Shown here: piece by piece, positions 1 through 7,967 of the stretch
Numbering within the stretch: position 1 is the first letter of the stretch
Layout of the letters: each line of letters opens with the position of its first letter
DNA from: Microbacterium salsuginis
Lineage (GTDB): Bacteria > Actinomycetota > Actinomycetes > Actinomycetales > Microbacteriaceae
Assembly (NCBI RefSeq): GCF_012524205.1
Contig: NZ_JABACI010000005.1
Span: 372,001 to 436,000, forward strand
DNA length: 64,000 bases
Reading direction: 5' to 3'
Position numbers and translations under genes: made by a program
The notes under the pieces: model-generated
Seen by the model: the letters and a program-made list of their open reading frames with translations, nothing else
The model's database searches: none
Told to the model about the DNA's origin: nothing

Positions 1-180
1 CCGTGATGACGGATGTGCGCAGTCGGGATACTCCCTCTCGCTCGCATCAGGATACAGGCTCGAGATGCGGCATCCGTCGCTGTTGAGACGTTTCGCTCGA
101 TGCGGACACTGACACGGTGAGAGACAATGAGCTCCGCGACGTCGCCTGCCTGGCGCCGGGCGCGGAGCCGGAGGACGGGC

Positions 181-738
181 ATGGCGGACGAGGACTCGCA
201 GGGGGACGGTGCGCTCGTGGCGGCTGCGGCCGGCGGGAGCGAACTGGCCTTCCGCACGCTTTACCGCGCCTATGTGCGGCCGGTGTACTGGCTCGCCCAC
301 GGACTCGTCGGCAATCCCGCCGACGCTGAGGAGGTGACGCAGGAGACCTTCCTGGTGGCGTGGCGGAAGCTGCCCGGCCTCGAGCTCGCCGGCGACTCCC
401 TCCTGCCATGGCTGGCGACGGTATGCCGTTACCAGGCCGCGAACCGGGTGCGACGTCAGCGTCGGGACCGCGAGCACCAGGCCGGCGTCGCAGACGAGAC
501 CCTGCCCGCGACCGTCGACGTCGAGCAGCAGATCGTCGACGGCGAGCTCGCCGACGCCATCCTGCGCGAAGTGGCAGGGCTCAGCCCGCTGGACCGCGAC
601 ATCTTCCGGCTGTGCGCCGCGGAGGGCTACGCCTATGAGGCCGCCGCCGCCGAGCTCGGGGTCACGCACGGGGTCGTCCGCAACCGTCTCTCCCGCATCC
701 GCACGCGCCTGCGGACCGTTGTGAAGGAGAGCACATGA
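181..738 (+). CDS. ECF-family RNA polymerase sigma factor
   Basis: Predicted extracytoplasmic-function sigma factor of 185 residues that would direct RNA polymerase to a small set of promoters. Sigma region 2 covers about residues 20-95 and includes NPADAEEVTQETFLVAW. Region 4, a helix-turn-helix, lies at about 120-180 (LSPLDRDIFRLC, then ELGVTHGVVRNRLSRIR). I chose ATG 181 because GGAGG ends six bases upstream. An in-frame ATG at 127 would add 18 residues that do not look like sigma factor. A weak promoter (TTGAGA at 83-88, GACACT at 105-110) lies upstream. The stop overlaps the start of the next gene by four bases, so the two are probably translationally coupled. The target promoters cannot be read from the window. 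Confidence 0.9.
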   Translation: MADEDSQGDGALVAAAAGGSELAFRTLYRAYVRPVYWLAHGLVGNPADAEEVTQETFLVAWRKLPGLELAGDSLLPWLATVCRYQAANRVRRQRRDREHQAGVADETLPATVDVEQQIVDGELADAILREVAGLSPLDRDIFRLCAAEGYAYEAAAAELGVTHGVVRNRLSRIRTRLRTVVKEST

Positions 739-1922
739 ACACGCAGCAGCCCGGCGCCCCGGCGCCCCTGCCCGAGTTGAGTGCACAGCGCGTCGACGAG
801 ATCGAAGAAGCGCTGTTCGCCGACATCGCCCGCGAGCGGGACGCCGCCACCGCACGCCGTGCCCGCCGCGGGCGGCTCTGGCTGGCCGGCGGCGCCGCCG
901 CGGCCGTCATCGCCGTGGCCGCCATCATCGCGCCGAGCATCGGGCCACTCGTGTCGGGATCCGGTGGCACCGCCGACAACTCGGCGATCGCGCCGGCGGA
1001 CGAGTTCGGCGGAGCGGAAGGCGGCGTCGCCGACTCCCCCATCGAGATGCAGGCGCCGGACGCATCGACGGAGTCCTCTGACTCCTCGGCGCGTGACAGT
1101 TCTCTCGACGACGGCACGGCCGACCGCGACATCATCACGACCGCCTCCGCGTCGGTGACGGTGGACGACGTCGAGGCCGCCGCCAGGGCGATCAGCGACG
1201 CCGCGATCGCACGGGGCGGCTACGTCGAGTCGATGAACCTCAGCGCGGACGGCGCACCGTCCTCCGCGGTCGATCCGTCCAGCGGGGTCGTCTACGACAC
1301 GATGCCGTACCCGTACCCGCAGCCGCCGGGCAACACGTGGATCACGGTGCGCGTGCCGTCAGACCAGCTCACCGGCCTCGTCGACGAGCTCGCCGAGGTC
1401 GGCGACGTCACCGCATCCTCCGTGAACCGGCAGGACGTCACCGAGCAGACAGTCGATCTCGCCGCGAGGATCGAGGCGGCGCAGGCATCCGTGGACCGGC
1501 TGACGTCGCTCATGGCGCAGGCTGAGAGCGTCGCCGATCTGATCGCCGCGGAGTCGGCGCTCTCGGAGCGCCAGGCATTGCTGGAGTCGTACCAGCAGCA
1601 GCTCGAGATGCTCGAGACCCAGGTGGCGATGTCGACCCTGACCGTGACGCTGGCCCCAGAGATCGAAACCGTGACGGCCGACCCGGCGGGATTCGGCGAC
1701 GGGCTGGTCGCCGGCTGGAACGGGCTGGTCGCGACGCTCAACGGCATCGTGGTGGCGCTCGGGTTCCTTCTGCCCTGGCTCGCCGTCGCCGCCGTCGTGG
1801 TGCTCATCGTGTGGGGCATCGTCCGCGCGGTGCGCCGCCGGCGCCGGCGGAGGACGGATGCCGCAGCCCGGCCCGCGGCGGGCTCCCCTCGGCCGGAGGC
1901 TCCGGCGGACGCGCCCGAATGA
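735..1922 (+). CDS. DUF4349 membrane protein, possible anti-sigma partner
   Basis: Membrane protein of 395 residues, starting inside the stop of the sigma-factor gene (ATGA). A short cytoplasmic N-terminus is followed by a transmembrane helix at about 52-73, an acidic low-complexity linker, the DUF4349 domain (about 130-330, with a coiled-coil stretch near 235-290), a second membrane helix near 335-365 and a very basic cytoplasmic tail. Gene coupling and topology suggest that it senses an envelope signal and controls the sigma factor, but it has no recognisable zinc anti-sigma motif. Its role is therefore inferred from context only. Confidence 0.82.
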   Translation: MNTQQPGAPAPLPELSAQRVDEIEEALFADIARERDAATARRARRGRLWLAGGAAAAVIAVAAIIAPSIGPLVSGSGGTADNSAIAPADEFGGAEGGVADSPIEMQAPDASTESSDSSARDSSLDDGTADRDIITTASASVTVDDVEAAARAISDAAIARGGYVESMNLSADGAPSSAVDPSSGVVYDTMPYPYPQPPGNTWITVRVPSDQLTGLVDELAEVGDVTASSVNRQDVTEQTVDLAARIEAAQASVDRLTSLMAQAESVADLIAAESALSERQALLESYQQQLEMLETQVAMSTLTVTLAPEIETVTADPAGFGDGLVAGWNGLVATLNGIVVALGFLLPWLAVAAVVVLIVWGIVRAVRRRRRRRTDAAARPAAGSPRPEAPADAPE

Positions 1923-1942
1923 TCCGCACGGGGCGCCGTCGA

Positions 1943-1948
1943 TAGTGT
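1943..1948 (+). promoter_or_regulatory. -10 box of a leaderless promoter for the DUF202 pair
   Basis: TAGTGT lies six bases before the GTG start at 1955, the spacing expected when transcription begins at the start codon. It would let the two DUF202 genes be transcribed independently of the sigma-factor operon. The purine-rich GGGAGG between box and start is too close to act as a ribosome binding site. Confidence 0.5.
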
Positions 1949-1954
1949 GGGAGG

Positions 1955-2317
1955 GTGCCCCGCAGCAGATTTCCGCAATCGGTCTATGGAACCGGTGAAG
2001 AACCGGACGCGCGGTTCAGCCTCGCGAACGAACGGACGTTCCTGGCCTGGAACCGCACCGCTCTCGCGCTGATCGCCGGTGGCGTCGCATTGGAGGCCCT
2101 CGGCCTCGACCTGCACCCGGGCCTGCGGCTGACAGCATCCCTCATCCTCATCGCGGCGGGCCTCGTGGTACCGGTGCTCGCGTGGCTCGAATGGGGCCGC
2201 ACCGAACGGGCCCTGCGCGCAGCATCGCCGCTCCCCGGTTCGGCGACGAGCATCGCCCTGGCCGTCACGATCGTGGCGGTGGGGGCACTCGTGCTCCTCG
2301 GCGTGGTGCTGCGGTGA
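1955..2317 (+). CDS. DUF202 (YidH-like) membrane protein
   Basis: Small integral membrane protein of 120 residues in the DUF202/YidH family, of unknown biochemical role. The family signature is seen as RFSLANERTFLAWNRTALAL at about residues 22-41. Three hydrophobic helices follow, at about 35-50, 58-78 and 98-118. The GTG start at 1955 is supported by a leaderless -10 box. The gene ends inside the start of a second DUF202 gene (GTGA overlap), so the two probably form a hetero-oligomer or arose by tandem duplication. The divergence between them is high, so any duplication is old. Confidence 0.85.
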   Translation: MPRSRFPQSVYGTGEEPDARFSLANERTFLAWNRTALALIAGGVALEALGLDLHPGLRLTASLILIAAGLVVPVLAWLEWGRTERALRAASPLPGSATSIALAVTIVAVGALVLLGVVLR

Positions 2318-2670
2318 CCGAGCGCCGGCTGTTCGATCCGGGGCTGCAGCCCGAGCGCACCGAGCTCGCGTGGCGTCGCACCGCACTCGCGATCGGCGTC
2401 GGCTCGCTCATCGCCCTCCGGGTCCTGCCCGCCATCGCCCCGTCCCCCGGTCTGCAGCAGGCGTGGCTCGCGCCGGGAATCGTGGGCGTCGCCTTCGCGA
2501 TGCTGCTGTGGCTGCGTTCCCGCGCGCGCCACGCCCGGGTGACGCGCGCCCTGCTCGAAGACCGGCCGGAACGGATGCCGGGGGCAGGGCTGATGCTGCT
2601 GCTCACGCTCTTCGTCGGTGGCTGCGGCATCCTCTCCGCCGTCGTCGTCCTGCTCCCCTACGCACTCTGA
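2314..2670 (+). CDS. second DUF202 membrane protein
   Basis: Companion DUF202 protein of 118 residues with the same signature (ERTELAWRRTALAIGVG at about 14-30) and three predicted membrane helices. Translation starts at GTG 2314, overlapping the stop of the first DUF202 gene. A longer in-frame reading with an upstream start at 2182 only runs through the other gene and is rejected. A strong hairpin follows at 2715-2766. Function is unknown. Confidence 0.85.
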   Translation: MTERRLFDPGLQPERTELAWRRTALAIGVGSLIALRVLPAIAPSPGLQQAWLAPGIVGVAFAMLLWLRSRARHARVTRALLEDRPERMPGAGLMLLLTLFVGGCGILSAVVVLLPYAL

Positions 2671-2714
2671 TCGGCCACTCCGCCGGAGGAGCGTTTCTCA
2701 CTCTGCCGGCACGA

Positions 2715-2766
2715 CCAACGACAAAGCGCCCCCGCTCGTGACCGAGCGGGGGCGCATTGTCGTTGG
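2715..2766. terminator. very long bidirectional terminator hairpin
   Basis: A 24-bp stem with a single mismatch and a four-base loop (TGAC) occupies 2715-2738 and 2743-2766. It ends the DUF202 transcript on the plus strand and lies directly after the 3' end of the tRNA-Glu gene on the minus strand. There is no clear T tract, as is common in high-GC actinobacteria. Confidence 0.8.
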
Positions 2767-2839
2767 TGACCCCAGCGGGATTCGAACCCGCGTTACCGCC
2801 GTGAGAGGGCGGCGTACTAGGCCGCTGTACGATGGGGCC
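2767..2839 (-). tRNA. tRNA-Glu (anticodon CTC)
   Basis: A 73-base cloverleaf read on the minus strand. The acceptor stem is GGCCCCA with TGGGGTC, the discriminator is A, and the T loop contains GGTTCGAATCC. The anticodon stem CCGCC/GGCGG closes the seven-base loop CTCTCAC, giving anticodon CTC for GAG codons. CCA is not encoded. A near-identical copy lies 48 bases away. Confidence 0.95.
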
Positions 2840-2887
2840 GCACGTCACCGCCGGAGAACCGGCGGATCTGCTGTGCTGCCTGACTGG

Positions 2888-2960
2888 TGACCCCAGCGGG
2901 ATTCGAACCCGCGTTACCGCCGTGAGAGGGCGGCGTACTAGGCCGCTATACGATGGGGCC
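2888..2960 (-). tRNA. tRNA-Glu (anticodon CTC), second copy
   Basis: It is identical to the neighbouring tRNA-Glu except for one base in the D arm (A at 2949 here, G at the matching site 2828). Anticodon CTC, 73 bases, no encoded CCA. The two copies point the same way and are probably processed from one transcript that starts upstream of 2960. They are a tandem duplication kept almost identical. Confidence 0.95.
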
Positions 2961-3058
2961 GTTCAGGCAACCGTTCGATTATGCCACGTCGGGGATGACC
3001 CCTCCAAATCGGTGCAGCCCGTGTTGCCCGCCGCGCAGCCGGCCTGTTGACTCGACTC

Positions 3059-3697
3059 ATGCGAGTCACCAAGTTCGAACACGCGACCCTCACGCTCGTG
3101 AACGCCGGCAAGACCCTCGTGATCGATCCCGGGTCGTTCACCGCTCCCCTGGGCGACGTGAGCGACGTCGTGGGAATCGTCCTCACCCACGAGCATCCCG
3201 ACCACTGGACCCCGGATCATCTCGACCGGCTGCTCGGAACCTTCCCGGGCACGCCGATCTTCGGTCCCGAGGGGCTCGCGAAGGCCGCGGCGGGATACGA
3301 GGTGACCGTCGTCCGACCCGGCGACACGGTCGAGGTCGACCCGTTCCGGCTCGAGTTCTTCGGAGGACGTCACGCGGTCATCCACGAGTCCATCCCGGTC
3401 GTCGACAACATCGGCGTCCTCGTCGACGACGCGTTCTACTATCCGGGCGACTCGTACGTCGTGCCGGAAGGCCGCGAGATCGATCTGCTCGCGGCGCCCA
3501 TCGGCGCACCGTGGCTGAAGATCGGGGAGGCCATGGACTTCGTCCTCGCCGTCGCGCCGCGACGGGCGTTCGGCACCCACGACATGACGCTCTCGGTGGT
3601 CGGGCGCGACATGGGCCGCGCGCGGCTGCGATGGGCCACCGAGCAGGGCGGTGGCGAATTCCTGGCGCTCGACCCGGGCGACGCCACCGACGTCTGA
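3059..3697 (+). CDS. MBL-fold metal-dependent hydrolase
   Basis: Metallo-beta-lactamase-fold hydrolase of 212 residues, similar in plan to the UlaG/UPF0173 group. The metal-binding motif THEHPDH is at residues 43-49. Further likely ligands are in the FFGGRHAVIHES segment (about 101-112), the conserved aspartate in YYPGDS and the histidine in FGTHDM near 175. Start is ATG 3059; an in-frame TTG at 3047 is possible but weaker. The substrate cannot be told from sequence. The gene stands alone between tRNA genes and the fructose locus and converges on ptsH across a strong hairpin. Confidence 0.85.
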   Translation: MRVTKFEHATLTLVNAGKTLVIDPGSFTAPLGDVSDVVGIVLTHEHPDHWTPDHLDRLLGTFPGTPIFGPEGLAKAAAGYEVTVVRPGDTVEVDPFRLEFFGGRHAVIHESIPVVDNIGVLVDDAFYYPGDSYVVPEGREIDLLAAPIGAPWLKIGEAMDFVLAVAPRRAFGTHDMTLSVVGRDMGRARLRWATEQGGGEFLALDPGDATDV

Positions 3698-3705
3698 GCG
3701 ATACG

Positions 3706-3749
3706 GACGACGGATGCCGCAGCGGCTTCGACCAGCGGCATCCGTCGTC
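3706..3749. terminator. bidirectional terminator
   Basis: A perfect 15-bp inverted repeat (3706-3720 with 3735-3749) with a 14-base loop sits between the convergent hydrolase and ptsH genes, so it can end both transcripts. Both arms contain the word GGATGCC/GGCATCC that is frequent across the window. Confidence 0.75.
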
Positions 3750-3767
3750 TCGTCTCTGCGCCGGCGG

Positions 3768-4037
3768 TTACTGCGCGTCGAGATCCGTCTCGAGAAGCTC
3801 CACGAGTTCGTCGAGGGCCTGCTCGGCACCGTCGCCTTCGGCTTTGAGTGTCACGACCGTACCATGCGAGGCGCCCAGCCCCATGAGGGACAGGATGCTG
3901 CCGGCATTGAGATCGGGACCGCCGTCGACGGCGATGGTGACGGGAACGGACTTGGACTGGACGGCCTGGACGAACAGCTTCGCGGGCCGGGCGTGGAGCC
4001 CGGAGCTGCTGGCGATGGTGGCCTGACGTTGTGCCAT
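3768..4037 (-). CDS. ptsH: phosphocarrier protein HPr
   Basis: HPr of the phosphoenolpyruvate:sugar phosphotransferase system, 89 residues, cytoplasmic. It accepts phosphate from enzyme I and passes it to the EIIA domain of fructose permease. The phosphorylated histidine is His15 in GLHARPA, and a serine in the NAGSILSLMGLG segment (about residue 47) matches the usual regulatory site region. ATG 4037 is preceded by a good GAGGAG site; a longer reading from 4064 is not supported. It is the last gene of the fruR-fruK-fruA-ptsH operon, 49 bases after fruA. Enzyme I is not in the window. Confidence 0.96.
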   Translation of the reverse strand: MAQRQATIASSSGLHARPAKLFVQAVQSKSVPVTIAVDGGPDLNAGSILSLMGLGASHGTVVTLKAEGDGAEQALDELVELLETDLDAQ

Positions 4038-4086
4038 GGTGTGTCTCCTCGTTGTCGGGGTCATCGGGTCCGGGTGGGCGAGGCGG

Positions 4087-6150
4087 TCACGCCGCCACGG
4101 CCAGGCCCGCCTCGGCCTGCTCGAGCTCCTTGCGACCGACCCACTTCTTCAGCGCCACGACAGCGAGCGCGGACACGACGGTACCGGCCGCGAGGGCGAT
4201 GAGGAAGCCCCAGATGGGGTTGATGGCGAAGAACACGAAGATTCCGCCGTGCGGGGCCAGCGACTGGACCCCGAACACCATCGACAGCGCGCCGGTGACC
4301 GCGCCGCCGATCATCGATGCCGGGATGACGCGCAACGGGTCGGCGGCGGCGAACGGAATCGCGCCCTCGCTGATGAACGCGGCGCCCAGCAACCACGCCG
4401 CCTTGCCGTTCTCACGCTCGACGGGCGGGAAGAGGTCGCGGGCGAGGACCGTCGAGGCCAGTGCCATCGCCAGCGGCGGGACCATGCCCGCCGTCATGAC
4501 GGCCGCCATGATCAGGTACGGCGTGGGATTGTCGGTCGACGCGGCAGCCAGGCCCGCGGTCGCGAAGGCGTACGCGACCTTGTTCACCGGGCCGCCGAGG
4601 TCGAAGCACATCATGAGGCCGAGGATGACGCCGACGACCACGATGCCCGAGGTGCCCGCGAGCTCGGTCAGCCAGGCGTTGAGACCCTCCATGAGGGTGG
4701 CGATCGGGCGGCCGAGGAAGAGCACCATGAGACCCGACGCGACGATCGACGCGAGCAGCGGGATGATCGCGACCGGCATGAGCCCGCGCAGCCAGCGCGG
4801 CACCGGCAGGCTGCCGAGCCACCACGCGACGAAGCCGGCCAGCAGACCGCCGATCATGCCCCCGATGAAGCCCGCGTTCATGAGCACGGCCACGGCGCCC
4901 GCGACGAAGCCCGGGGCGATGCCCGGCCGGTCCGCGATGGCGAATGCGATGTACCCGGCGAGCGCCGGCACCAGGAAGCCCATCGACGTGGCGCCGATCA
5001 TGAACGCGACCGAGCCGAGATAGAGCCCGAGCGGCCCCAGGAAGAGATCCTCTCCCCCTTCCGGCAGGTTCCACAGCGCGTTCTGGGTGATGATCGTCGC
5101 GGCGTTCTCGGTGACGTCGTAGCCGCCGAGCAGGAAGCCGAGCGCGATGAGCAGGCCGCCACCCGCGACGAAGGGGATCATGTAGCTCACGCCGGTCAGC
5201 AGGATCCGCTGGATGCGCGCGCCCCACGACAGCCTCTCGGCCGGGGCCGCCGCGACGGCGCCGGCATCGCCGCCCACACGTGTCGCAGACGGATCCCCCG
5301 CGGCGGCGATCGCCTCGGCGATCAGACGGTCGGGCTGCTCGATGCCGCGCTTGACACCCGAGCGCACCACCGGCTTTCCGGCGAACCGCTGCGGCTCGCG
5401 CACGTCGACGTCGGTGGCGAAGATGACGGCGTCCGCATTGCGGATGACGTCCGCCGGCAGTGCCTGATAGCCGCTGGAGCCCTGCGGCTCGACGACGACC
5501 TCGACACCGGCGTTGCGCCCGGCAGCCGTGAGCGCGTCGGCGGCCATGAACGTGTGGGCGATGCCTGTCGCACAGGCCGTCACGGCGACGATCCGCGCCG
5601 GCCGGCCGTCGATGGACAGACCGGATGCCTCGGCTTCTGCGGGCGCCGCCGCCGGGGCCTTGGGAGCGCTCGCGGGGGCGCCTGCCGCAGTGGGCTCGGC
5701 CTCGCCGATCGCCTCCCGTACGATCGCCACCGCCGCGTCGGCGTCCCTCGCGGCGCGAAGGCCCGCGGTGAAGTCTGCCTGCATCAGCCTGCGGGCGAGC
5801 TTCGAGAGGACGGCGAGATGCGCCTCTGCGGCGTCGGCCGGCGCCGCGATCAGGAAGACGAGGTCGGCCGGTCCGTCGGGAGCACCGAAGTCGACCCCGG
5901 GCGCCAGCCGGGCGAAGGCGAGCGACGGCGTCGTCACCGCCGCGCTCTTGGCGTGCGGGATCGCGATGCCGCCCGGCAGGCCCGTCTCGTCCTTCTCCTC
6001 GCGTGCCCAGGCGTCGTCGAAGAGCGCTCCGGCGTCGGTGGCTCGTCCCTCCGCCACGACGCGGGTCGCGAGTGCGCGGATGACGGCGGCCTTGTCGTCG
6101 CCGAGTGGGGCGTCGAGGCTGACGAGCCCCGGGGCGATGGTGTCGGACAC
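4087..6150 (-). CDS. fruA: fructose PTS permease, EIIABC fusion
   Basis: Three-domain fructose-specific PTS transporter of 687 residues that imports fructose and phosphorylates it to fructose 1-phosphate. The N-terminal EIIA domain (about 1-150) carries the phospho-histidine His66 in GIAIPHAKS. An Ala/Pro-rich linker leads to EIIB (about 203-300), with the phospho-cysteine in VTACATGIAHTFMAA. The C-terminal EIIC (about 320-680) has some eight to ten membrane helices. It lies 29 bases after fruK and 49 before ptsH, so product handling, transport and phosphate donor are coded together. Confidence 0.96.
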   Translation of the reverse strand: MSDTIAPGLVSLDAPLGDDKAAVIRALATRVVAEGRATDAGALFDDAWAREEKDETGLPGGIAIPHAKSAAVTTPSLAFARLAPGVDFGAPDGPADLVFLIAAPADAAEAHLAVLSKLARRLMQADFTAGLRAARDADAAVAIVREAIGEAEPTAAGAPASAPKAPAAAPAEAEASGLSIDGRPARIVAVTACATGIAHTFMAADALTAAGRNAGVEVVVEPQGSSGYQALPADVIRNADAVIFATDVDVREPQRFAGKPVVRSGVKRGIEQPDRLIAEAIAAAGDPSATRVGGDAGAVAAAPAERLSWGARIQRILLTGVSYMIPFVAGGGLLIALGFLLGGYDVTENAATIITQNALWNLPEGGEDLFLGPLGLYLGSVAFMIGATSMGFLVPALAGYIAFAIADRPGIAPGFVAGAVAVLMNAGFIGGMIGGLLAGFVAWWLGSLPVPRWLRGLMPVAIIPLLASIVASGLMVLFLGRPIATLMEGLNAWLTELAGTSGIVVVGVILGLMMCFDLGGPVNKVAYAFATAGLAAASTDNPTPYLIMAAVMTAGMVPPLAMALASTVLARDLFPPVERENGKAAWLLGAAFISEGAIPFAAADPLRVIPASMIGGAVTGALSMVFGVQSLAPHGGIFVFFAINPIWGFLIALAAGTVVSALAVVALKKWVGRKELEQAEAGLAVAA

Positions 6151-6179
6151 GATGACCTCCTGCGGTCGATGGATGAGAC

Positions 6180-7118
6180 TCAGGCCAGGCGCGTGACGGT
6201 CACGTCGCCGCGCGGCAGATCGGTCGGCGTCGGCGCCTGCGTGCCGGGAAGGGATGCCGCGGCCGCGCCGTAGCGGATGGCCTGGCGCAGTCGCTCCGCC
6301 GGATCGGCGCCGGCCAGGTGCGCCAGGATGTATCCGGCCAGCGAGCTGTCGCCGGCTCCGACCGTGCTGACGACATCGATCGGCGGCGGCGATGCGGTCC
6401 AGGCGCCGCCCGCTTCGACCAGCAGAGCGCCGCGAGAGCCGAGGGTGATCAGTGCGGCTCCGGCGCGGCTCGGCACGATGCCACGTGCGAGCTCGAGGAT
6501 CGCCGACGCGTCGGCGTCGTCGATATCCGCACCGACCAGCCCCGTCAGCTCGTCGTCGTTCGGCTTGATCAGATCGGGTGCGCCGTCGGCGACCGCCGAT
6601 GCAAGGACCGGGCCCGCGGCATCGACGGCGATGAGCGGTGCATCACGGTGCGCGCGACGCACCGCGTGGATCACCCGCACGTAGAGATCGTCCGGCACTC
6701 CGGGCGGGAGGGACCCCGCGAGCACCAGCCACCGGGTGCTCGCCGTACGCGCGACGACCGCGTTGATGACGGCGGCGATATCGCCGGCCGACAGGCTCGC
6801 CCCGGGAAGGTTGAGCTTGGTCGTGACGCCGGCGGGGTCGGTGATGGCGAGGTTGGCACGCACGTGGCCGTGCACCGGTACGCGTTCGGTCTCGAGGGCG
6901 CCGGAATCCAGCGCCGCAGCGAACGGGTCGTCGTGCGCGAGGGGCAGCACGGCGATGCACTGCTCGCCGGCCGCGGCGACAGCGCGAGCCACGTTGATGC
7001 CCTTGCCGCCGGCATCCTCCCGCGCCGATGTCGCCGCCTGCACCTCTCCGGGCACGAGCGGCGCGGGCAGAGTCACAGTCCGGTCCAGCGACGGGTTGGC
7101 GGTGAGCGTCACGATCAT
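6180..7118 (-). CDS. fruK: 1-phosphofructokinase
   Basis: PfkB-family sugar kinase of 312 residues that converts fructose 1-phosphate to fructose 1,6-bisphosphate with ATP. Sugar-binding signature GGKGINVARA lies at about residues 36-45 and the ATP/anion-hole motif VGAGDSSLAG at about 250-259, including the catalytic aspartate. ATG 7118 overlaps the fruR stop (ATGA), which favours it over an upstream in-frame GTG at 7127. Immediate coupling to fruR and fruA makes the assignment to fructose rather than tagatose phosphate secure. Confidence 0.94.
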   Translation of the reverse strand: MIVTLTANPSLDRTVTLPAPLVPGEVQAATSAREDAGGKGINVARAVAAAGEQCIAVLPLAHDDPFAAALDSGALETERVPVHGHVRANLAITDPAGVTTKLNLPGASLSAGDIAAVINAVVARTASTRWLVLAGSLPPGVPDDLYVRVIHAVRRAHRDAPLIAVDAAGPVLASAVADGAPDLIKPNDDELTGLVGADIDDADASAILELARGIVPSRAGAALITLGSRGALLVEAGGAWTASPPPIDVVSTVGAGDSSLAGYILAHLAGADPAERLRQAIRYGAAAASLPGTQAPTPTDLPRGDVTVTRLA

Positions 7119-7894
7119 GCCAGCCACACCTCCACCTCGGCATCGGCCAGGGCCTCCGCCAGGTCGCGGTCGGGCGCGCTGTCGGTGACGAGCACGTCGA
7201 TGTCACGCAGTGACGCGAAACCCACCAGCAGCTCGGCACCGAACTTGTCGGCATCGGCGACGACGACCACACGTCGTGCCGACCGCACGATGGCCCGCTT
7301 GACGGCCGCTTCGTCGGGATCGGGCGTGCTCAGGCCGAAGCCCGCCGAGACGCCGTTCGTGCCGATGTAGGCGACGTCGGGGCGCAGCGATTCGATCGCG
7401 CGCACGGTGTCGGCTCCCACGGCGGCAGCCGTGAGTCCACGTACTCTGCCGCCGATGAGCGACAGGGCGGCTCCGGGTACCGCCGACAGCGTGTTTCCGA
7501 GCGAGAGCGCGTGCGTGACGACCTCGATCCGCGCACCCGGCAGCCGCGGGATCAGGGCCGAGGCCACGGCCGCGGTCGTCGTGCCGGCATCGAGGAAGAC
7601 CGAGCCGCTGAAATCGGCGCCGAGGGCATCCATGGCGCGGCGTCCGATGGCCGCCTTGGCGCTGCCGTGGTGGTGTTCACGCTCCGCGAGCGAGGGCTCG
7701 CGGGTGCTTGCGCGCTCGCGGCCGACCGCTCCACCGTGGACGCGGCGCAGCGCCCCCAAGGACTCGAGATGGTCCAGATCGCGACGGATGGTCTCAGTCG
7801 TGACGTCGAAGCGCTCGGCGAGCTCGACGACGCCGACCCGGCCTTGCGCGGCCAGGAGGAGTTCGATCTGCTCGTGGCGCTCCGTCGCGTACAT
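7115..7894 (-). CDS. fruR: DeoR-family repressor of the fructose operon
   Basis: DeoR/GlpR-type regulator of 259 residues. The winged helix-turn-helix is at about 1-60 (VVELAERFDVTTETIRRDL), and the C-terminal sugar-phosphate sensor domain includes FLDAGTTTAAVASAL. It probably represses its own operon and is relieved by fructose 1-phosphate, as in other actinobacteria; this is inferred from position. ATG 7894 has a GAAGGG site. The longer reading to 7948 has no such support and would run through the promoter. It is the first gene of the fru operon and divergent from the kinase at 7968. Confidence 0.92.
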   Translation of the reverse strand: MYATERHEQIELLLAAQGRVGVVELAERFDVTTETIRRDLDHLESLGALRRVHGGAVGRERASTREPSLAEREHHHGSAKAAIGRRAMDALGADFSGSVFLDAGTTTAAVASALIPRLPGARIEVVTHALSLGNTLSAVPGAALSLIGGRVRGLTAAAVGADTVRAIESLRPDVAYIGTNGVSAGFGLSTPDPDEAAVKRAIVRSARRVVVVADADKFGAELLVGFASLRDIDVLVTDSAPDRDLAEALADAEVEVWLA

Positions 7895-7918
7895 GCGGTG
7901 ACCCTTCGTCGGATTCCC

Positions 7919-7955
7919 ACACATTACAACACATCCCAACATAAACACAAGCCGC
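7919..7955 (-). promoter_or_regulatory. fru operon promoter with repeated operator-like motifs
   Basis: This AT-rich patch holds a minus-strand promoter: TTGTGT (7945-7950) and TGTAAT (7923-7928), 16 bases apart. Short repeats recur at helical spacing, read on the plus strand: CAACA at 7927 and 7937, ACAT at 7921 and 7931. DeoR regulators often bind such direct repeats, so this is the likely FruR site. It also lies just upstream of the divergent gene at 7968. Confidence 0.55.
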
Positions 7956-7961
7956 TATCGT
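7956..7961 (+). promoter_or_regulatory. -10 box of leaderless promoter
   Basis: TATCGT is followed by six bases and then the GTG start at 7968, so the mRNA probably begins at the start codon. Confidence 0.5.
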
Positions 7962-7967
7962 CGTACG

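Noticed and set aside
2618..3050. Short open frames across the tRNA-Glu pair that share a near-identical peptide
   Set aside because: The repeated peptide is simply the translation of the duplicated tRNA genes.
4036..6273. 745-codon plus-strand open frame opposite fruA
   Set aside because: Low-complexity Arg/Asp-rich translation. The opposite strand encodes an intact EIIABC permease.
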